Shown: positions 35,136 to 50,415, counted from the first letter of the stretch. The stretch: DNA of 64,000 nucleotides from Eubacteriales bacterium mix99 (GCA_038396605.1 CP121690.1:2078500-2142499), one strand, 5' to 3'. Translations and numbers: made by a program. The notes: generated from the letters alone by a model not told the origin.

Positions 35136-36449
35136 ATGCCAAAAGTTTATCGTACGGACGAAACACAAAAATTTTCTCCGGCCCGCACACAGGATTTCAG
35201 CCCAAATCGTTATTACGGTTTGCCCACCCTTTTGCTGGACGACAGCGTCCGGCATCAGAAGATACTGGGCTTTGGCGCTTCCTTTACGGATGGAAGCTGC
35301 TACACCCTGAACCGGCTGGAGCCGGGAGCACGGAAGGCCCTGATCCGGGATCTGTTTGGCAGGGAAGGCCTTGGCCTGAATATTGGCAGACTGAATGTCG
35401 GAGCCAGTGATTTTGCCACAGAATGTTATTGTTACGATGAAACCGCTGATGACTTTGAAATGAAGGATTTTACAGTGGAAAAAGACAGGGAATACCTGAT
35501 CCCGGTCGTTCGTCAGGCAAAGGACGTCAATCCCGATCTTTTTCTGTTTTCGTCCATGTGGAGCTGTCCCGGCTGGATGAAGACCAGCGGCAGCATGTGT
35601 GGCGGATGGCTGCGCGGCGATTATCTGAATGCGTTTGCTGATTATTACACCCGGTATCTGCTTGCCTATCAGGCAGAGGGAATCGGGATTAATGCAATGA
35701 CTTGCCAAAACGAGCCCGAAACCGATCAAATCTCCAAAATGCCTGCCTGTCTGCTGCATCCGGACTATGAAAAAAGACTGGTAGGTTCTCTTATGCCGGA
35801 ACGTCTGGAGAAAAACAACCTGAAAACCAGGCTGTGGATTCTGGATCACAACTTTGTGCACTGGCAAAGGGCAGATTACCTGCTTCAGGATGAAGATGTG
35901 CGCGCTCATGCCGCCGGTGTTGCATTCCATCCTTATGAAGGACAGGCGGACGATATGCTGCTGCTCCGCAAACGTCATCCGGAAATTTCCTTTCATCTGA
36001 CGGAAGTTGGCCCGGATATAGGCGATGGATATGAAACGGATTGGTGCCGCTGGGCAGATAGAATCGGCGAAGCATTCCAGTACGGATGTGAAAGTTTTAC
36101 CGCATGGAATCTTGCGTTGGATGAAACCAGCTGCCCGAATATCGGACCTTTTCCATGCGGCGGGATTGTCACCGTCCATTCCAGGACATGTGACATCAAA
36201 AAAAGCGGCATGTACTGGGCATTAAAGCAATATACCAGCCATATCCGGAGAGGTGCGTACCGAGTGGAACTCTCACAGCTGACGGAAATGCCGGCAGGGG
36301 TAAGAGCTACTGCTTACAAAAATCCCGATGGAAGCGTTGCTCTTGTATTTGTGAACCGAGGCTCGCGCAACGATATTCAGTTGGGGCGGAAGGGAAGCTG
36401 GCTGCGCTTTTCGCTGGCTGCAGATTCTGTATCCACTATGATTCTATAG
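35136..36449 (+). CDS. GH30-family glycoside hydrolase
   Basis: This 437-residue enzyme matches glycoside hydrolase family 30 (glucosylceramidase-like, including beta-1,6-glucanases, beta-xylosidases and xylanases). It begins with the family pattern ILGFGASFTDGSCYTLNRL. The barrel carries acid/base Glu193 (CQNEPETDQ) and nucleophile Glu290 (FHLTEVG). A short beta-sandwich follows (VALVFVNRGS). No signal peptide is present, so it is cytoplasmic. The start at 35136 follows CAGGAGG; upstream in-frame codons overlap the promoter. The exact bond cleaved cannot be given. It is first in an operon with a permease pair and binding protein. Confidence 0.9.
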   Translation: MPKVYRTDETQKFSPARTQDFSPNRYYGLPTLLLDDSVRHQKILGFGASFTDGSCYTLNRLEPGARKALIRDLFGREGLGLNIGRLNVGASDFATECYCYDETADDFEMKDFTVEKDREYLIPVVRQAKDVNPDLFLFSSMWSCPGWMKTSGSMCGGWLRGDYLNAFADYYTRYLLAYQAEGIGINAMTCQNEPETDQISKMPACLLHPDYEKRLVGSLMPERLEKNNLKTRLWILDHNFVHWQRADYLLQDEDVRAHAAGVAFHPYEGQADDMLLLRKRHPEISFHLTEVGPDIGDGYETDWCRWADRIGEAFQYGCESFTAWNLALDETSCPNIGPFPCGGIVTVHSRTCDIKKSGMYWALKQYTSHIRRGAYRVELSQLTEMPAGVRATAYKNPDGSVALVFVNRGSRNDIQLGRKGSWLRFSLAADSVSTMIL

Positions 36450-36497
36450 GAAATAAATCCCTGGTTTTGCCAGATGGATGGAGAGGAAGATGGACCC

Positions 36498-37445
36498 GTG
36501 TCTCAAACAGAAAAAAGAGAAAAATCAAAAAGCACCGGCCTGCGAAAGGAATGGAAAAACAATTATCCTTTGTTTCTCATGATTGCTCCAATCTGCATTC
36601 TCACGATTGTACTGATGTATCTGCCGATGAGCGGCCTGTTGCTGGCGTTTAAGGATTATCATTACAATATGGGTATTTTTGGCAGTCCATGGAGCGGGCT
36701 GGATAATTTCAGGTTCTTTTTCATTTCCGGAAAGGGCCTGCAGGTGACACTCAATACAATTGTCTATAACACGATAAATACCATTACCTCACAGGGCCTG
36801 GCCATTCTTTTGGCGATTATCATTTCGGAAATGACCGCGAAAAGGTTTACCCGGGTGACCCAGTCCCTTGTTTTTCTGCCTTACTTTATTTCGTGGATTA
36901 TTGTTGGCACCTTTGTTTACAACATTTTTAACTTTGAAACCGGTGCCCTGAACAATTTTCTGAAAGCAATCGGAGCGCAGCCGGTTAATGTGTACTCCAT
37001 GCCGGGTGTCTGGAAATGGATCATCATGGCATTCAACAGCTGGAAATGGGCAGGCTATAACTCGGTTATCTATATTGCTGCCATAAACAACGTGGATCCG
37101 CAATGCATCGAGGCGGCCGATATTGACGGTGCAAATATCTGGCAGCGGATCGCTCATATTACCATCCCGGAGATTAAGCCCACCATCAGCATTATGTTGC
37201 TGATGCAGGTCGGCCGTATCCTGCGGGGCGATTTTCAGATGTTTTATCAGATCATCGGGAACAACGGTCAGCTTTTCAATGCCACCGATGTAATCGATAC
37301 GTTTGTATTCCGCTCCCTGACCACCAGCGGAGATCTTGGAATGACCAGCGCTGCGACATTGTATCAATCTGTGCTGTGTTTCATCATTATTACGATTGTA
37401 AATGCGAGGGTGCGAAAAGCCGATGAAGAAAGCGCATTGTTTTAA
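36498..37445 (+). CDS. Sugar ABC transporter permease (LplB-like, second system)
   Basis: This 315-residue permease has six helices, the LplB-type segment LTIVLMYLPMSGLLLAFKDY and the ATPase-docking loop QCIEAADIDGANIWQRIAHI. I place the start at a GTG (36498) with GAGGAAG eight bases upstream; the in-frame ATG at 36474 has no site. It lies 48 bases after the GH30 gene and before its LplC-like partner. Confidence 0.92.
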   Translation: MSQTEKREKSKSTGLRKEWKNNYPLFLMIAPICILTIVLMYLPMSGLLLAFKDYHYNMGIFGSPWSGLDNFRFFFISGKGLQVTLNTIVYNTINTITSQGLAILLAIIISEMTAKRFTRVTQSLVFLPYFISWIIVGTFVYNIFNFETGALNNFLKAIGAQPVNVYSMPGVWKWIIMAFNSWKWAGYNSVIYIAAINNVDPQCIEAADIDGANIWQRIAHITIPEIKPTISIMLLMQVGRILRGDFQMFYQIIGNNGQLFNATDVIDTFVFRSLTTSGDLGMTSAATLYQSVLCFIIITIVNARVRKADEESALF

Positions 37446-37472
37446 TCTATCCTGAAAGGAGGGAGAGATTCC

Positions 37473-38393
37473 ATGCAAAATTCCAATGTCATGCGAAAGA
37501 AGGCTTCCAGAATCAAGAATCCGCCGGCTACCGTTGCATTTAACTGGGTAGGCGTGATTCTGCTCACGATTATGTCGGTTTTCTGCCTTCTTCCGTTTAT
37601 TCTGCTGATTTCCGGATCCCTTACCAGTGAAGAAGCAATTGTCCGTGATGGCTTCAGCCTGATTCCGCACGAGTTTTCCACGGAAGCGTATAAGCTGCTT
37701 TTTCGCTATCCCCAGACGATTCTCCGTGCATATGGCGTGACGGTCTTTATCACGGTAATGGGTACGACACTGGCCTTGCTGGTCATTTCGATGGCTGCAT
37801 ATGTGCTGTGCCGAAAATCGTTTCGATACCGAAACCAATTTTCGTTTTTTCTGTACTTTACTACCTTGTTCAATGGCGGCATGGTTTCCACCTATGTATT
37901 CTTTATCCGCTATCTTCATTTGAAGGACAGCCTTTGGGCACTGATTCTTCCTTTGATGGTAAATGTCTTTTATCTGCTCATTATGCGCAGTTTTATGAGT
38001 TCGATACCGGAGACGATCTTTGAATCCTGCAAGATAGACGGTGCAGGAGAATTCAGGATATACTTTCAGTTTGCCCTGCCGCTTGTAAAAAGCGGGCTTG
38101 CGACCGTTACCCTGTTTATTGCCCTGGACTACTGGAATGACTGGTACAATGCCATGCTGTACATGACCTCGCGTGAGAAATTTCCGCTGCAGTATATGCT
38201 GTATGACATGCTTGCTTCCACGGAGGCATTATCACAGCTTGCCTCTTCTGCAAATGTAAGCATGGTGGATATTCCCGGACAATCCCTGCGTATGGCAATG
38301 GCAGTTGTGGCGACCGGGCCCATTATTCTTGTTTATCCCTTTGTACAGAAGTATTTTGAGAAGGGAATCACCATTGGATCCGTCAAGGGGTGA
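37473..38393 (+). CDS. Carbohydrate ABC transporter permease (LplC-like, second system)
   Basis: This 306-residue permease carries six helices, the docking loop ESCKIDGAGEFRIYFQFALP and the family end YFEKGITIGSVKG. AGGAGGG lies eight to nine bases before the ATG. It resembles the LplC-like protein encoded at 20120 in length and layout, but the two are well diverged, which suggests different ligands. Confidence 0.94.
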   Translation: MQNSNVMRKKASRIKNPPATVAFNWVGVILLTIMSVFCLLPFILLISGSLTSEEAIVRDGFSLIPHEFSTEAYKLLFRYPQTILRAYGVTVFITVMGTTLALLVISMAAYVLCRKSFRYRNQFSFFLYFTTLFNGGMVSTYVFFIRYLHLKDSLWALILPLMVNVFYLLIMRSFMSSIPETIFESCKIDGAGEFRIYFQFALPLVKSGLATVTLFIALDYWNDWYNAMLYMTSREKFPLQYMLYDMLASTEALSQLASSANVSMVDIPGQSLRMAMAVVATGPIILVYPFVQKYFEKGITIGSVKG

Positions 38394-38501
38394 GCATTCC
38401 GGAAATCGCCCCAGATATCCGATTCTATTTGTCGGATTGTGCATGGTTGGAAGAACAGATGCAGACCCGACAGATTGGCAAAAAGAAAAAGGAGGAAGTC
38501 C

Positions 38502-40010
38502 ATGAACATAAAAAAATTGATTTGCGTAGCATTGACAGCGATTATGCTTTTCCCACTGGCTGCCTGCGGGAAGAGCGGCAAAAACCCTTCTGAAACTCCC
38601 GGCAACCCTTCACAATCGGCCGATGAAGCCGGAAAGCCGAAAAAAGAGGTGGAGTTGGTGACGTATGCACTGGGTACCGAGCCCAATCGCCATGAGGAAG
38701 TAATGAAGCCCTTCAATAAAAAGCTGAAGGAAAAGCTCAATACGACTCTGAAAGTGAAATTCATCGGATGGGGCGATTACGAGACCAAATACCCGTTGCT
38801 GCTTTCCTCCGGAGAGTCCTTTGATATGATCTATACTGCAACCTGGCTGAATTTTTTCCAACAGGCCAGGAAGGGCGCGTTTATGGAGCTGGACGATCTG
38901 ATCCCCAAATATGCGCCGGACGCATGGGCACAGATTTCAGATGTCAATAAGAAAACGGCTATGGTCGATGATCATATTTACGCAATTCCTTCGGGCAAGT
39001 CCACCTATAACGCATTTGGGGTGATTGTCCGGGGAGACCTGATGAAGAAATACAATTTGCCGGAGATCAGGACCTTTGACGACTATGCCGCCTATATGCA
39101 GGCGATTGTGGACAACGAGCCTTCCATGCAGGCGACAGACGTATATTCCGGCGGCAGTGAGATTGATGATGTCTACTATATGAATCACGGCCTTTACCCG
39201 CTGACCGGGAATACAAAATCCATTTACTGGGTGGATCTGGATGCCGAAAAGCCGGTTGTGTTCAACAAAATGAGCTGGAAAGGCACGCCGGACATGCTGA
39301 AGATGATGAACGAATGGAGCAAAAAGGGATACTGGCCGAAAGCTGCCCTTTCCAACAAGGACAGCGATATGATGTCCACCGGCAAGGCTGCTTCCGGCAC
39401 CCACAGTCTGGACAACTGGGTTTCCCAGTATCAGCGTCATCCGGATTGGGACTGGCGGTTTTACAACATGGTAAAGTATAATGAAGAACTTTCTGCCATG
39501 CAGGATGCCATGGCAATTCCGAATTCTTCCCAAAATCCGGAACGTGCCCTGCAGTTTATCAATCTTGTCCGTACGGATGAAGAATTGTATGACATGCTGG
39601 TATATGGAATTGAGGGAAAGACCTACGGGATTGAAAAGGACAATACGGTACGGGCACTGGATCCCGATAACTTCAATCTGGATCCCTGGGCCTGGGGCCT
39701 GCGGACCAATGACTTTACCCGGGATTATGCCGGTTCTCCGGCTTCTTTGCCGGAAAAGCGCGACGAGATCCGGGATACCCTGCACACCAATCCAATGCGT
39801 GCGTTTGCAATGGATACTGATCCGGTCAAAAGCGAATATGCAGCGGTAACGAATGTCATGGCCCAGTATTACGATCCTCTGAAGCTTGGCTATGTGGATA
39901 TGGACTCCGGCACAAAGGAATTGAAAAAGCAGTTGAAAGCTGCCGGGGATGACAAGGTTGTTGCTGAGCTGCAGCGTCAGCTGGACGATTTTCTGGCCAA
40001 TTACAAATAA
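38502..40010 (+). CDS. Oligosaccharide ABC transporter substrate-binding lipoprotein (second system)
   Basis: This 502-residue lipoprotein has a signal peptide with lipobox PLAAC and a Ser/Pro/Gly linker. The core contains VELVTYALGTEPNRHEEVMK, LLLSSGESFDMIYTATWLNF, YAIPSGKSTYNAFGVIVRGD and AMAIPNSSQNPERALQFINL, typical of the DUF3502-type subgroup of large oligosaccharide-binding proteins. The start at 38502 has AAGGAGG upstream. It closes the GH30 operon and is followed by a strong terminator. No cognate ATPase gene is present, so a shared MsmX-type ATPase is expected. Confidence 0.9.
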   Translation: MNIKKLICVALTAIMLFPLAACGKSGKNPSETPGNPSQSADEAGKPKKEVELVTYALGTEPNRHEEVMKPFNKKLKEKLNTTLKVKFIGWGDYETKYPLLLSSGESFDMIYTATWLNFFQQARKGAFMELDDLIPKYAPDAWAQISDVNKKTAMVDDHIYAIPSGKSTYNAFGVIVRGDLMKKYNLPEIRTFDDYAAYMQAIVDNEPSMQATDVYSGGSEIDDVYYMNHGLYPLTGNTKSIYWVDLDAEKPVVFNKMSWKGTPDMLKMMNEWSKKGYWPKAALSNKDSDMMSTGKAASGTHSLDNWVSQYQRHPDWDWRFYNMVKYNEELSAMQDAMAIPNSSQNPERALQFINLVRTDEELYDMLVYGIEGKTYGIEKDNTVRALDPDNFNLDPWAWGLRTNDFTRDYAGSPASLPEKRDEIRDTLHTNPMRAFAMDTDPVKSEYAAVTNVMAQYYDPLKLGYVDMDSGTKELKKQLKAAGDDKVVAELQRQLDDFLANYK

Positions 40011-40091
40011 GTGCGAAAGGTTCGCTTCACAGGATGTGGGATGGATAAGTACCGATCAATTCATTTGATTTGCAGATGTTTTGATCAGGGG

Positions 40092-40122
40092 GTGCGGCAG
40101 GATTTTCCTGCCGCACTTTTTT
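40092..40122 (+). terminator. Terminator of the GH30-transporter operon
   Basis: GTGCGGCAGG pairs with CCTGCCGCAC around ATTTT and is followed by six T residues: a classic intrinsic terminator. Confidence 0.92.
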
Positions 40123-40330
40123 GAACTGTTTTCCAAAGACAGCCGGCAAAGATTCTGTTTCTGAAAAAACCGGACAGGCAGGAAGGCAGGACAAAAGAGT
40201 TTCGTTTCCGACGGACGGGTGATATAATAAAATGAGGGCAAAAAACAAATTGAAATATATGACAGATAATGCGGAATGATATCAAGTGCCGGATGCGGAC
40301 AAATGATATTGTTCATTGGAGGAATACAAA
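40123..40330 (+). promoter_or_regulatory. Upstream region of nadE with extended -10
   Basis: This 208-base gap contains an extended -10 (TGATATAAT, 40221-40229) about 100 bases upstream of nadE; the -35 is weak. No other feature is evident. Confidence 0.45.
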
Positions 40331-42286
40331 ATGAAATTGGGCAAATATGGATACCTAAGAGTTGCGGCAGCGGTTCCCGATGTCCGGATCGGGGACCCGG
40401 CACGGAATGCCGCGGAGATTTTCGATCGGATCCGGGATGCGGACCGCCATGGCGTGAAGGTAATGGTGTTTCCGGAGTTATCGATGACAGGATACACCTG
40501 CGGCGATCTGTTTCACCAGAGTTCTCTGCTGGACGCTGCCCGACAGGCAATGCAGGAACTGTTGGACCGGACAAAACATTGTGATGTGCTTGCCGCAGTC
40601 GGAATGCCGGTGGAGGCGGAGAACCGGCTGTTCAACTGTGCGGTGGTATTTCATTCCGGGAGGATCCTTGGTGTGATCCCAAAGACATTCCTGCCCAATT
40701 ACAATGAATTTTACGAGAAAAGATGGTTTGCTTCCTCTTCGGACCGCATCCATGATTCGGTACGACTTCTGGATCAGGAGATTCCGTTCGGTGAGAATAT
40801 TCTGTTTCAGTCAGAGGATTCCGATTTATGTATCGGCGTGGAGATTTGCGAGGATTTGTGGATGCCGATTCCTCCCAGCTCCCGCCATGCGCTTCATGGG
40901 GCCAACCTGATCCTGAATCTGTCTGCCAGCAATGAAACTGTTGCAAAGAGCGATTACCGGCGGGAGCTGGTCCGGCAGCAGTCCGCAAGATGCCTTGCAG
41001 GCTATGTGTTCTGCTCTGCCGGACAGGGAGAGTCTACCACCGATCTGGTTTTCGGAGGGCATACCATACTGGCGGAAAACGGACATATCGCCCGTGAAAT
41101 GATTTTTCCGGAGCCTTCTGCCTGCGCCTGTTATGATATGGACATTGAGAAGCTCCGGAACGACCGGATCCGAAGCAACAGTTTTACGGCAAAGGCGAGG
41201 CCGGAGGACTATCGGTCCATCAAGCTGGAATGGAACGGGGATCCGGATGTAAAGGAGTGCTTTTCGGTTGATCCTCATCCCTTTGTTCCCGGCGATGCCT
41301 CGGAGAAAGATGCAAGATGCAGGGAAATTTTCCGCTTGCAGTCTGTAGGCCTGGCGGAACGGCTGAGGAAAACCGGTATTCAGAAGGCAGTGATCGCTGT
41401 TTCCGGCGGACTGGATTCCACGTTGGCTTTGCTGGTGACAGCGAAAGCATTCCGTACTCTTGGCCTTCCCGGTAAGAATATTATCGGGATTACCATGCCG
41501 GGCCTTGGCACAACGAAACGAACGCATCAGAATGCAGTGACATTGATGCAGGAGCTTTGCATAACCACAAGGGAAATATCAATTGTAGAGGCCTGTATGC
41601 AGCATTTCCGGGACATTGGTCACGACGCTTCGGTTCATGATGTCACATTTGAAAATACACAGGCGCGGGAGAGGACGCAGATCCTGATGGATGTGGCGAA
41701 TCAGGAAGGAGGCCTTGTCATCGGTACCGGGGATTTATCGGAGCTGGCCCTTGGCTGGTGCACCTATAACGGCGATCATATGAGCAACTATGCTGTGAAC
41801 GCCGGAGTTCCGAAATCCCTGGTGCGGCATCTGGTATCCTGGTATTCGGAGACGGCGAAGAACGAAAGAGTCGCAGAGGCGCTGAGGGATATCCTGGAAA
41901 CTCCCATCAGTCCGGAGCTGCTGCCGGCGGATAAAGACGGGCATATCGCCCAGAAGACGGAAGAAACCATTGGCCCCTATGATCTTCATGACTTCTTTCT
42001 GTATCACATGGTCCGCCATGGCTTTTCGCCTGCAAAAATCCTGAAGCTGGCGACTCTGGCGTTTCCATCGTATCCTCCCCGGGGAATTCTGAAATGGCTG
42101 ACCGTTTTTTATAGACGATTTTTTACACAGCAGTTCAAACGATCCTGTATGCCGGATGGGGTAAAGGTAGGTTCGGTCTGTCTGTCTCCCCGCGGGGACT
42201 GGCGTATGCCCAGCGATGCATCTGCGGAATTATACCTTGAGGAGTTAAGGACTGCAGCGGCTGAATTGGAGAATGGTTCGCTGTGA
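40331..42286 (+). CDS. nadE: Glutamine-dependent NAD(+) synthetase
   Basis: This 651-residue enzyme converts deamido-NAD to NAD using glutamine and ATP. The N-terminal nitrilase-type glutaminase domain shows the Glu-Lys-Cys triad regions (FPELSMTGYTCGDL; IPKTFLPNYNEFYE; GVEICEDLW). The C-terminal synthetase domain has the PP-loop VSGGLDSTLALLVTAKAF, GTGDLSELALGWCTYNGDHM and the NAD-pocket segments. The start at 40331 follows GGAGG after eight bases. It is apparently a single-gene unit between the GH30 operon and pgsA. Confidence 0.95.
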   Translation: MKLGKYGYLRVAAAVPDVRIGDPARNAAEIFDRIRDADRHGVKVMVFPELSMTGYTCGDLFHQSSLLDAARQAMQELLDRTKHCDVLAAVGMPVEAENRLFNCAVVFHSGRILGVIPKTFLPNYNEFYEKRWFASSSDRIHDSVRLLDQEIPFGENILFQSEDSDLCIGVEICEDLWMPIPPSSRHALHGANLILNLSASNETVAKSDYRRELVRQQSARCLAGYVFCSAGQGESTTDLVFGGHTILAENGHIAREMIFPEPSACACYDMDIEKLRNDRIRSNSFTAKARPEDYRSIKLEWNGDPDVKECFSVDPHPFVPGDASEKDARCREIFRLQSVGLAERLRKTGIQKAVIAVSGGLDSTLALLVTAKAFRTLGLPGKNIIGITMPGLGTTKRTHQNAVTLMQELCITTREISIVEACMQHFRDIGHDASVHDVTFENTQARERTQILMDVANQEGGLVIGTGDLSELALGWCTYNGDHMSNYAVNAGVPKSLVRHLVSWYSETAKNERVAEALRDILETPISPELLPADKDGHIAQKTEETIGPYDLHDFFLYHMVRHGFSPAKILKLATLAFPSYPPRGILKWLTVFYRRFFTQQFKRSCMPDGVKVGSVCLSPRGDWRMPSDASAELYLEELRTAAAELENGSL

Positions 42287-42396
42287 GGGCGAAGCACATC
42301 GCTGAAAACATTTTTGTCTTTTTGGCGGAAAGGGAGGATTTTTAGGTCCCGAAATCGAATAATATAACAGAAAATATATTGAACGGAGGTTCTTTT

Positions 42397-43107
42397 TTGT
42401 TGATGAATCTGCCAAACGCTCTGACTTTGGTGCGGTTTCTTTTGGTTGGCGTGTATGCTTTTTTGTATTTCAATGAGGGCCTGGCAAATAATGAAATGTG
42501 GGCATTCCTGGTTTTTCTCCTGGCGGGGCTGACCGACATATTGGATGGTGAGATTGCCCGACGCCACAATCAGATTACCAAATGGGGAAAGATGATGGAT
42601 CCGCTGGCGGACAAGCTGATGCTGATGACCGTTTTGATTTGTCTGTTTATTGATCACAGGATTCCGCTTTGGGCCGTATCCGTTGTTGTATTAAAAGAAC
42701 TGCTGATGATTTTCGGGGTGGCGCTTTTATACGGCAAAAAAAGGGTTGTGGTACAATCCAATTTCTATGGCAAGTTTGCCACGGTTTTGTTTTACATTGC
42801 CATCACTGCCCTGGTATTCAATTTCACCTATGCAAAATACGTTTTATGGGCTGCAATCGCGAGCACAGTTGTTTCTTCCCTGCAGTATGCTTATTCGACC
42901 CTCATAAAGAAAAAAGAAATGAAAGAACAGGGTGTAATGGCAGAACAGTGTGATGTTTTGAAAGGGCAGAAGAGTGGAAGAGGCCCGGATGGAGAGAAGA
43001 AGCAGGGAACAGAAGGGGAAAGGTGGAACAAGGATTGGGACGGCAGGCTTTCAGACAAGGATGTGCCGCTGGAACAATCCGCCGGGTCTACCGGGAAAGG
43101 CGATTGA
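42397..43107 (+). CDS. pgsA: CDP-alcohol phosphatidyltransferase, PgsA-like, with long charged tail
   Basis: PgsA makes phosphatidylglycerol phosphate from CDP-diacylglycerol and glycerol-3-phosphate in the membrane. The catalytic motif DILDGEIARR...GKMMDPLADK is intact, and four to six helices cover about 170 residues. The last 65 residues (from about KKKEMKEQG) are hydrophilic, rich in Lys, Gly, Glu and Asp, and are not part of the usual enzyme of about 180-200 residues. The start is most likely a TTG at 42397, seven bases after GGAGG; the ATG at 42403 has 13-base spacing. The T-box promoter of valS begins within the final codons of this gene. Confidence 0.9.
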   Translation: MLMNLPNALTLVRFLLVGVYAFLYFNEGLANNEMWAFLVFLLAGLTDILDGEIARRHNQITKWGKMMDPLADKLMLMTVLICLFIDHRIPLWAVSVVVLKELLMIFGVALLYGKKRVVVQSNFYGKFATVLFYIAITALVFNFTYAKYVLWAAIASTVVSSLQYAYSTLIKKKEMKEQGVMAEQCDVLKGQKSGRGPDGEKKQGTEGERWNKDWDGRLSDKDVPLEQSAGSTGKGD

Positions 43108-43131
43108 CAATACCTGTTTTTGGGTTATAAT
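43104..43131 (+). promoter_or_regulatory. Promoter of the T-box-valS unit
   Basis: TTGACA (43104-43109), 16 bases and TATAAT (43126-43131). The -35 overlaps the stop codon region of pgsA. Confidence 0.75.
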
Positions 43132-43137
43132 AACAAA

Positions 43138-43400
43138 GAGAACAACGGCAGGGAGAAAGAGGAGTACATATTGGTCTTTCCGCAGAGAAGGGAGCTCAGG
43201 GGCTGAAAGGTTCCCGGGAGAAGACAATATGGAACGTCGCTTTTGAGCTTTTTGACCGAAGGGATATTGATACCCTGTAGGTCATTACGGGTGCTCCCGT
43301 TACAGGGCCAGAGCGTCTGCCGGGCTATTTTGGAAGCCTGGCGGAAAGAAAGGTGGTACCACGAAACAGACTTCGTCCTTTGGGGCGGAGCTTTTTTGTT
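43138..43400 (+). ncRNA. T-box leader, valine specific
   Basis: The canonical T-box sequence AAAGGTGGTACCACG is at 43349-43363. Upstream, stem I is formed by CATATT..GTCTT and AAGAC..AATATG, below which the 5' side has AGTA and the 3' side GGAACGTCGC, giving a specifier GTC (43236-43238), a valine codon. A terminator follows (CTTCGTCC/GGGGCGGAG then TTTTTT, 43371-43397). Uncharged tRNA-Val would stabilise the antiterminator and switch on valS, and perhaps lacZ behind it. Confidence 0.92.
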
Positions 43401-43442
43401 TTTGGAACGTGTAATAAAATTTAAGGATGAAGGAGTATCGTT

Positions 43443-49300
<5,858 letters not shown>

Positions 49301-49338
49301 ATTGTCCCTTTCAAAGTTCAAAAAGGCTTAAAAAGACA

Positions 49339-49372
49339 AAAAGTCGGGAGATCCGGGTCTCCCGACTTTTCT
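49339..49372. terminator. Bidirectional terminator between lacZ and the DUF4364 gene
   Basis: AAAAGTCGGGAGA and TCTCCCGACTTTT pair over 13 bp around a six-base loop, with A/T runs on both sides. It serves both convergent genes. Confidence 0.88.
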
Positions 49373-49386
49373 TCTTTCATTCGGCA

Positions 49387-49902
49387 TCAAATCAGGGTTT
49401 CCATTATTTTTTTATAAACAGCGGGCGCTTTTGCCCTCCAGTTGGAACAAATGGTCTTGGCCTGACTGGCATCGGTTACATTCAGATGCAGTTCCATCAG
49501 GGTGATGTCCTTTTCCATTACTCTAAGCAGAACTTCATATTCGTTGCTGGACAAACGCCTGTATTCGGCCGTAAGCTGGCTTTCCTTCCGGATACGGTTC
49601 CGGTTCTGATCCGCATAAGCCTCAATCATCTCCCTGGTTTGGTAATCAATCCGGGAATGAAAAAAATGCAACGCTTCTTTTCCTTTGTCGGTAAGGGTAT
49701 AATAATGGCTCTGACGTCCCTCCATGTAGCTCAGATGCCGGGATTCCACCAGTTCCGACAGGAGCTGCTGCAGTTCGAAGTAATTCATCAGATATTTCGT
49801 GATGAAGAACTCGGTGATTTGCTCATTGGTAAGAGGGATCCTCAGACACTGTGCAAAAAAAAGGATGGACAGCTTATTGTCCGCCAGTTCCGCCATCTTC
49901 AT
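49387..49902 (-). CDS. DUF4364-family, winged-helix-like protein
   Basis: This is a 171-residue protein of a family common in clostridia and of unknown role. The N-terminal half reads as a winged helix of PadR/MarR style (LSILFFAQCLRIPLTNEQIT, YFELQQLLSELVESRHLSYM, YYTLTDKGKEALHFF), with the TDKGKEAL segment typical of the wing. The C-terminal half is a small alpha/beta domain. It probably binds DNA. The start at 49902 has AGGTGA seven bases upstream; an ATG at 49935 has no site. It converges with lacZ. Confidence 0.82.
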   Translation of the reverse strand: MKMAELADNKLSILFFAQCLRIPLTNEQITEFFITKYLMNYFELQQLLSELVESRHLSYMEGRQSHYYTLTDKGKEALHFFHSRIDYQTREMIEAYADQNRNRIRKESQLTAEYRRLSSNEYEVLLRVMEKDITLMELHLNVTDASQAKTICSNWRAKAPAVYKKIMETLI

Positions 49903-50015
49903 TGTATCTTCACCTACATTATCAGAATGAAACAATTATACCATAAAACCGGGAGAAGAAAAAATATCTGTCACGATCTTACAATTGCCAGAGTCGGGCA
50001 ATAGCCGGAATATAT

Positions 50016-50047
50016 TAAAAACGGCATAGTCAACAGAGACTATGCCG
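50016..50047 (-). terminator. Terminator of the HPr-like gene
   Basis: On the minus strand CGGCATAGTC pairs with GACTATGCCG around a six-base loop and is followed by a T run (plus-strand A run 50017-50021). Confidence 0.88.
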
Positions 50048-50124
50048 AATTTTACAGAGATCCTGCATCTCTGTTTGCCGTCCCGGGGTTTCCTCAAAGG
50101 CGCCCTTTATGCAGCATCGACGGA

Positions 50125-50352
50125 TTATATGATAAAGCTCTTGATATCTTCGAGGAAATCATCACAGTCGTCGTTGTAAATCTCAACGATTACCGGCTTG
50201 CTCAAATCCAGGCTAAAGATTCCCAGGATAGACTTCGCATCGATCACGTGACGTCCGGAACGCAGGTCAATCTCATAGGGGTATTTGTTGACGATGTTGA
50301 CGAAATTTTTTACATTCTCCGCCAGAGACAACTTGATATTGACAGTTTTCAT
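50125..50352 (-). CDS. HPr-like protein without the catalytic histidine
   Basis: This 75-residue protein aligns with HPr over its full length. The regulatory-serine region is well kept (AKSILGIFSLDLSKP, Ser41 at the HPr Ser46 position). The segment that normally holds the phosphorylated histidine (GIHARPA in Bacillus HPr) is replaced by LAENVKNF, with no His in that position. It therefore cannot carry phosphate between Enzyme I and EIIA in the usual way, but could still be an HPr-kinase-type target or a CcpA-like co-regulator, comparable in idea to Crh. GGAGG precedes the ATG, and it is a single-gene unit with its own promoter and terminator. Confidence 0.82.
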   Translation of the reverse strand: MKTVNIKLSLAENVKNFVNIVNKYPYEIDLRSGRHVIDAKSILGIFSLDLSKPVIVEIYNDDCDDFLEDIKSFII

Positions 50353-50385
50353 ATGCTTACCTCCTATATGTAATATTTCATTACC

Positions 50386-50415
50386 AGTATACCACTATCC
50401 CGCGATAAGTAGCAA
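50386..50415 (-). promoter_or_regulatory. Promoter of the HPr-like gene
   Basis: On the minus strand TTGCTA (50415-50410), an 18-base spacer and TATACT (50391-50386) lie about 35 bases upstream of the start codon. Confidence 0.6.
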
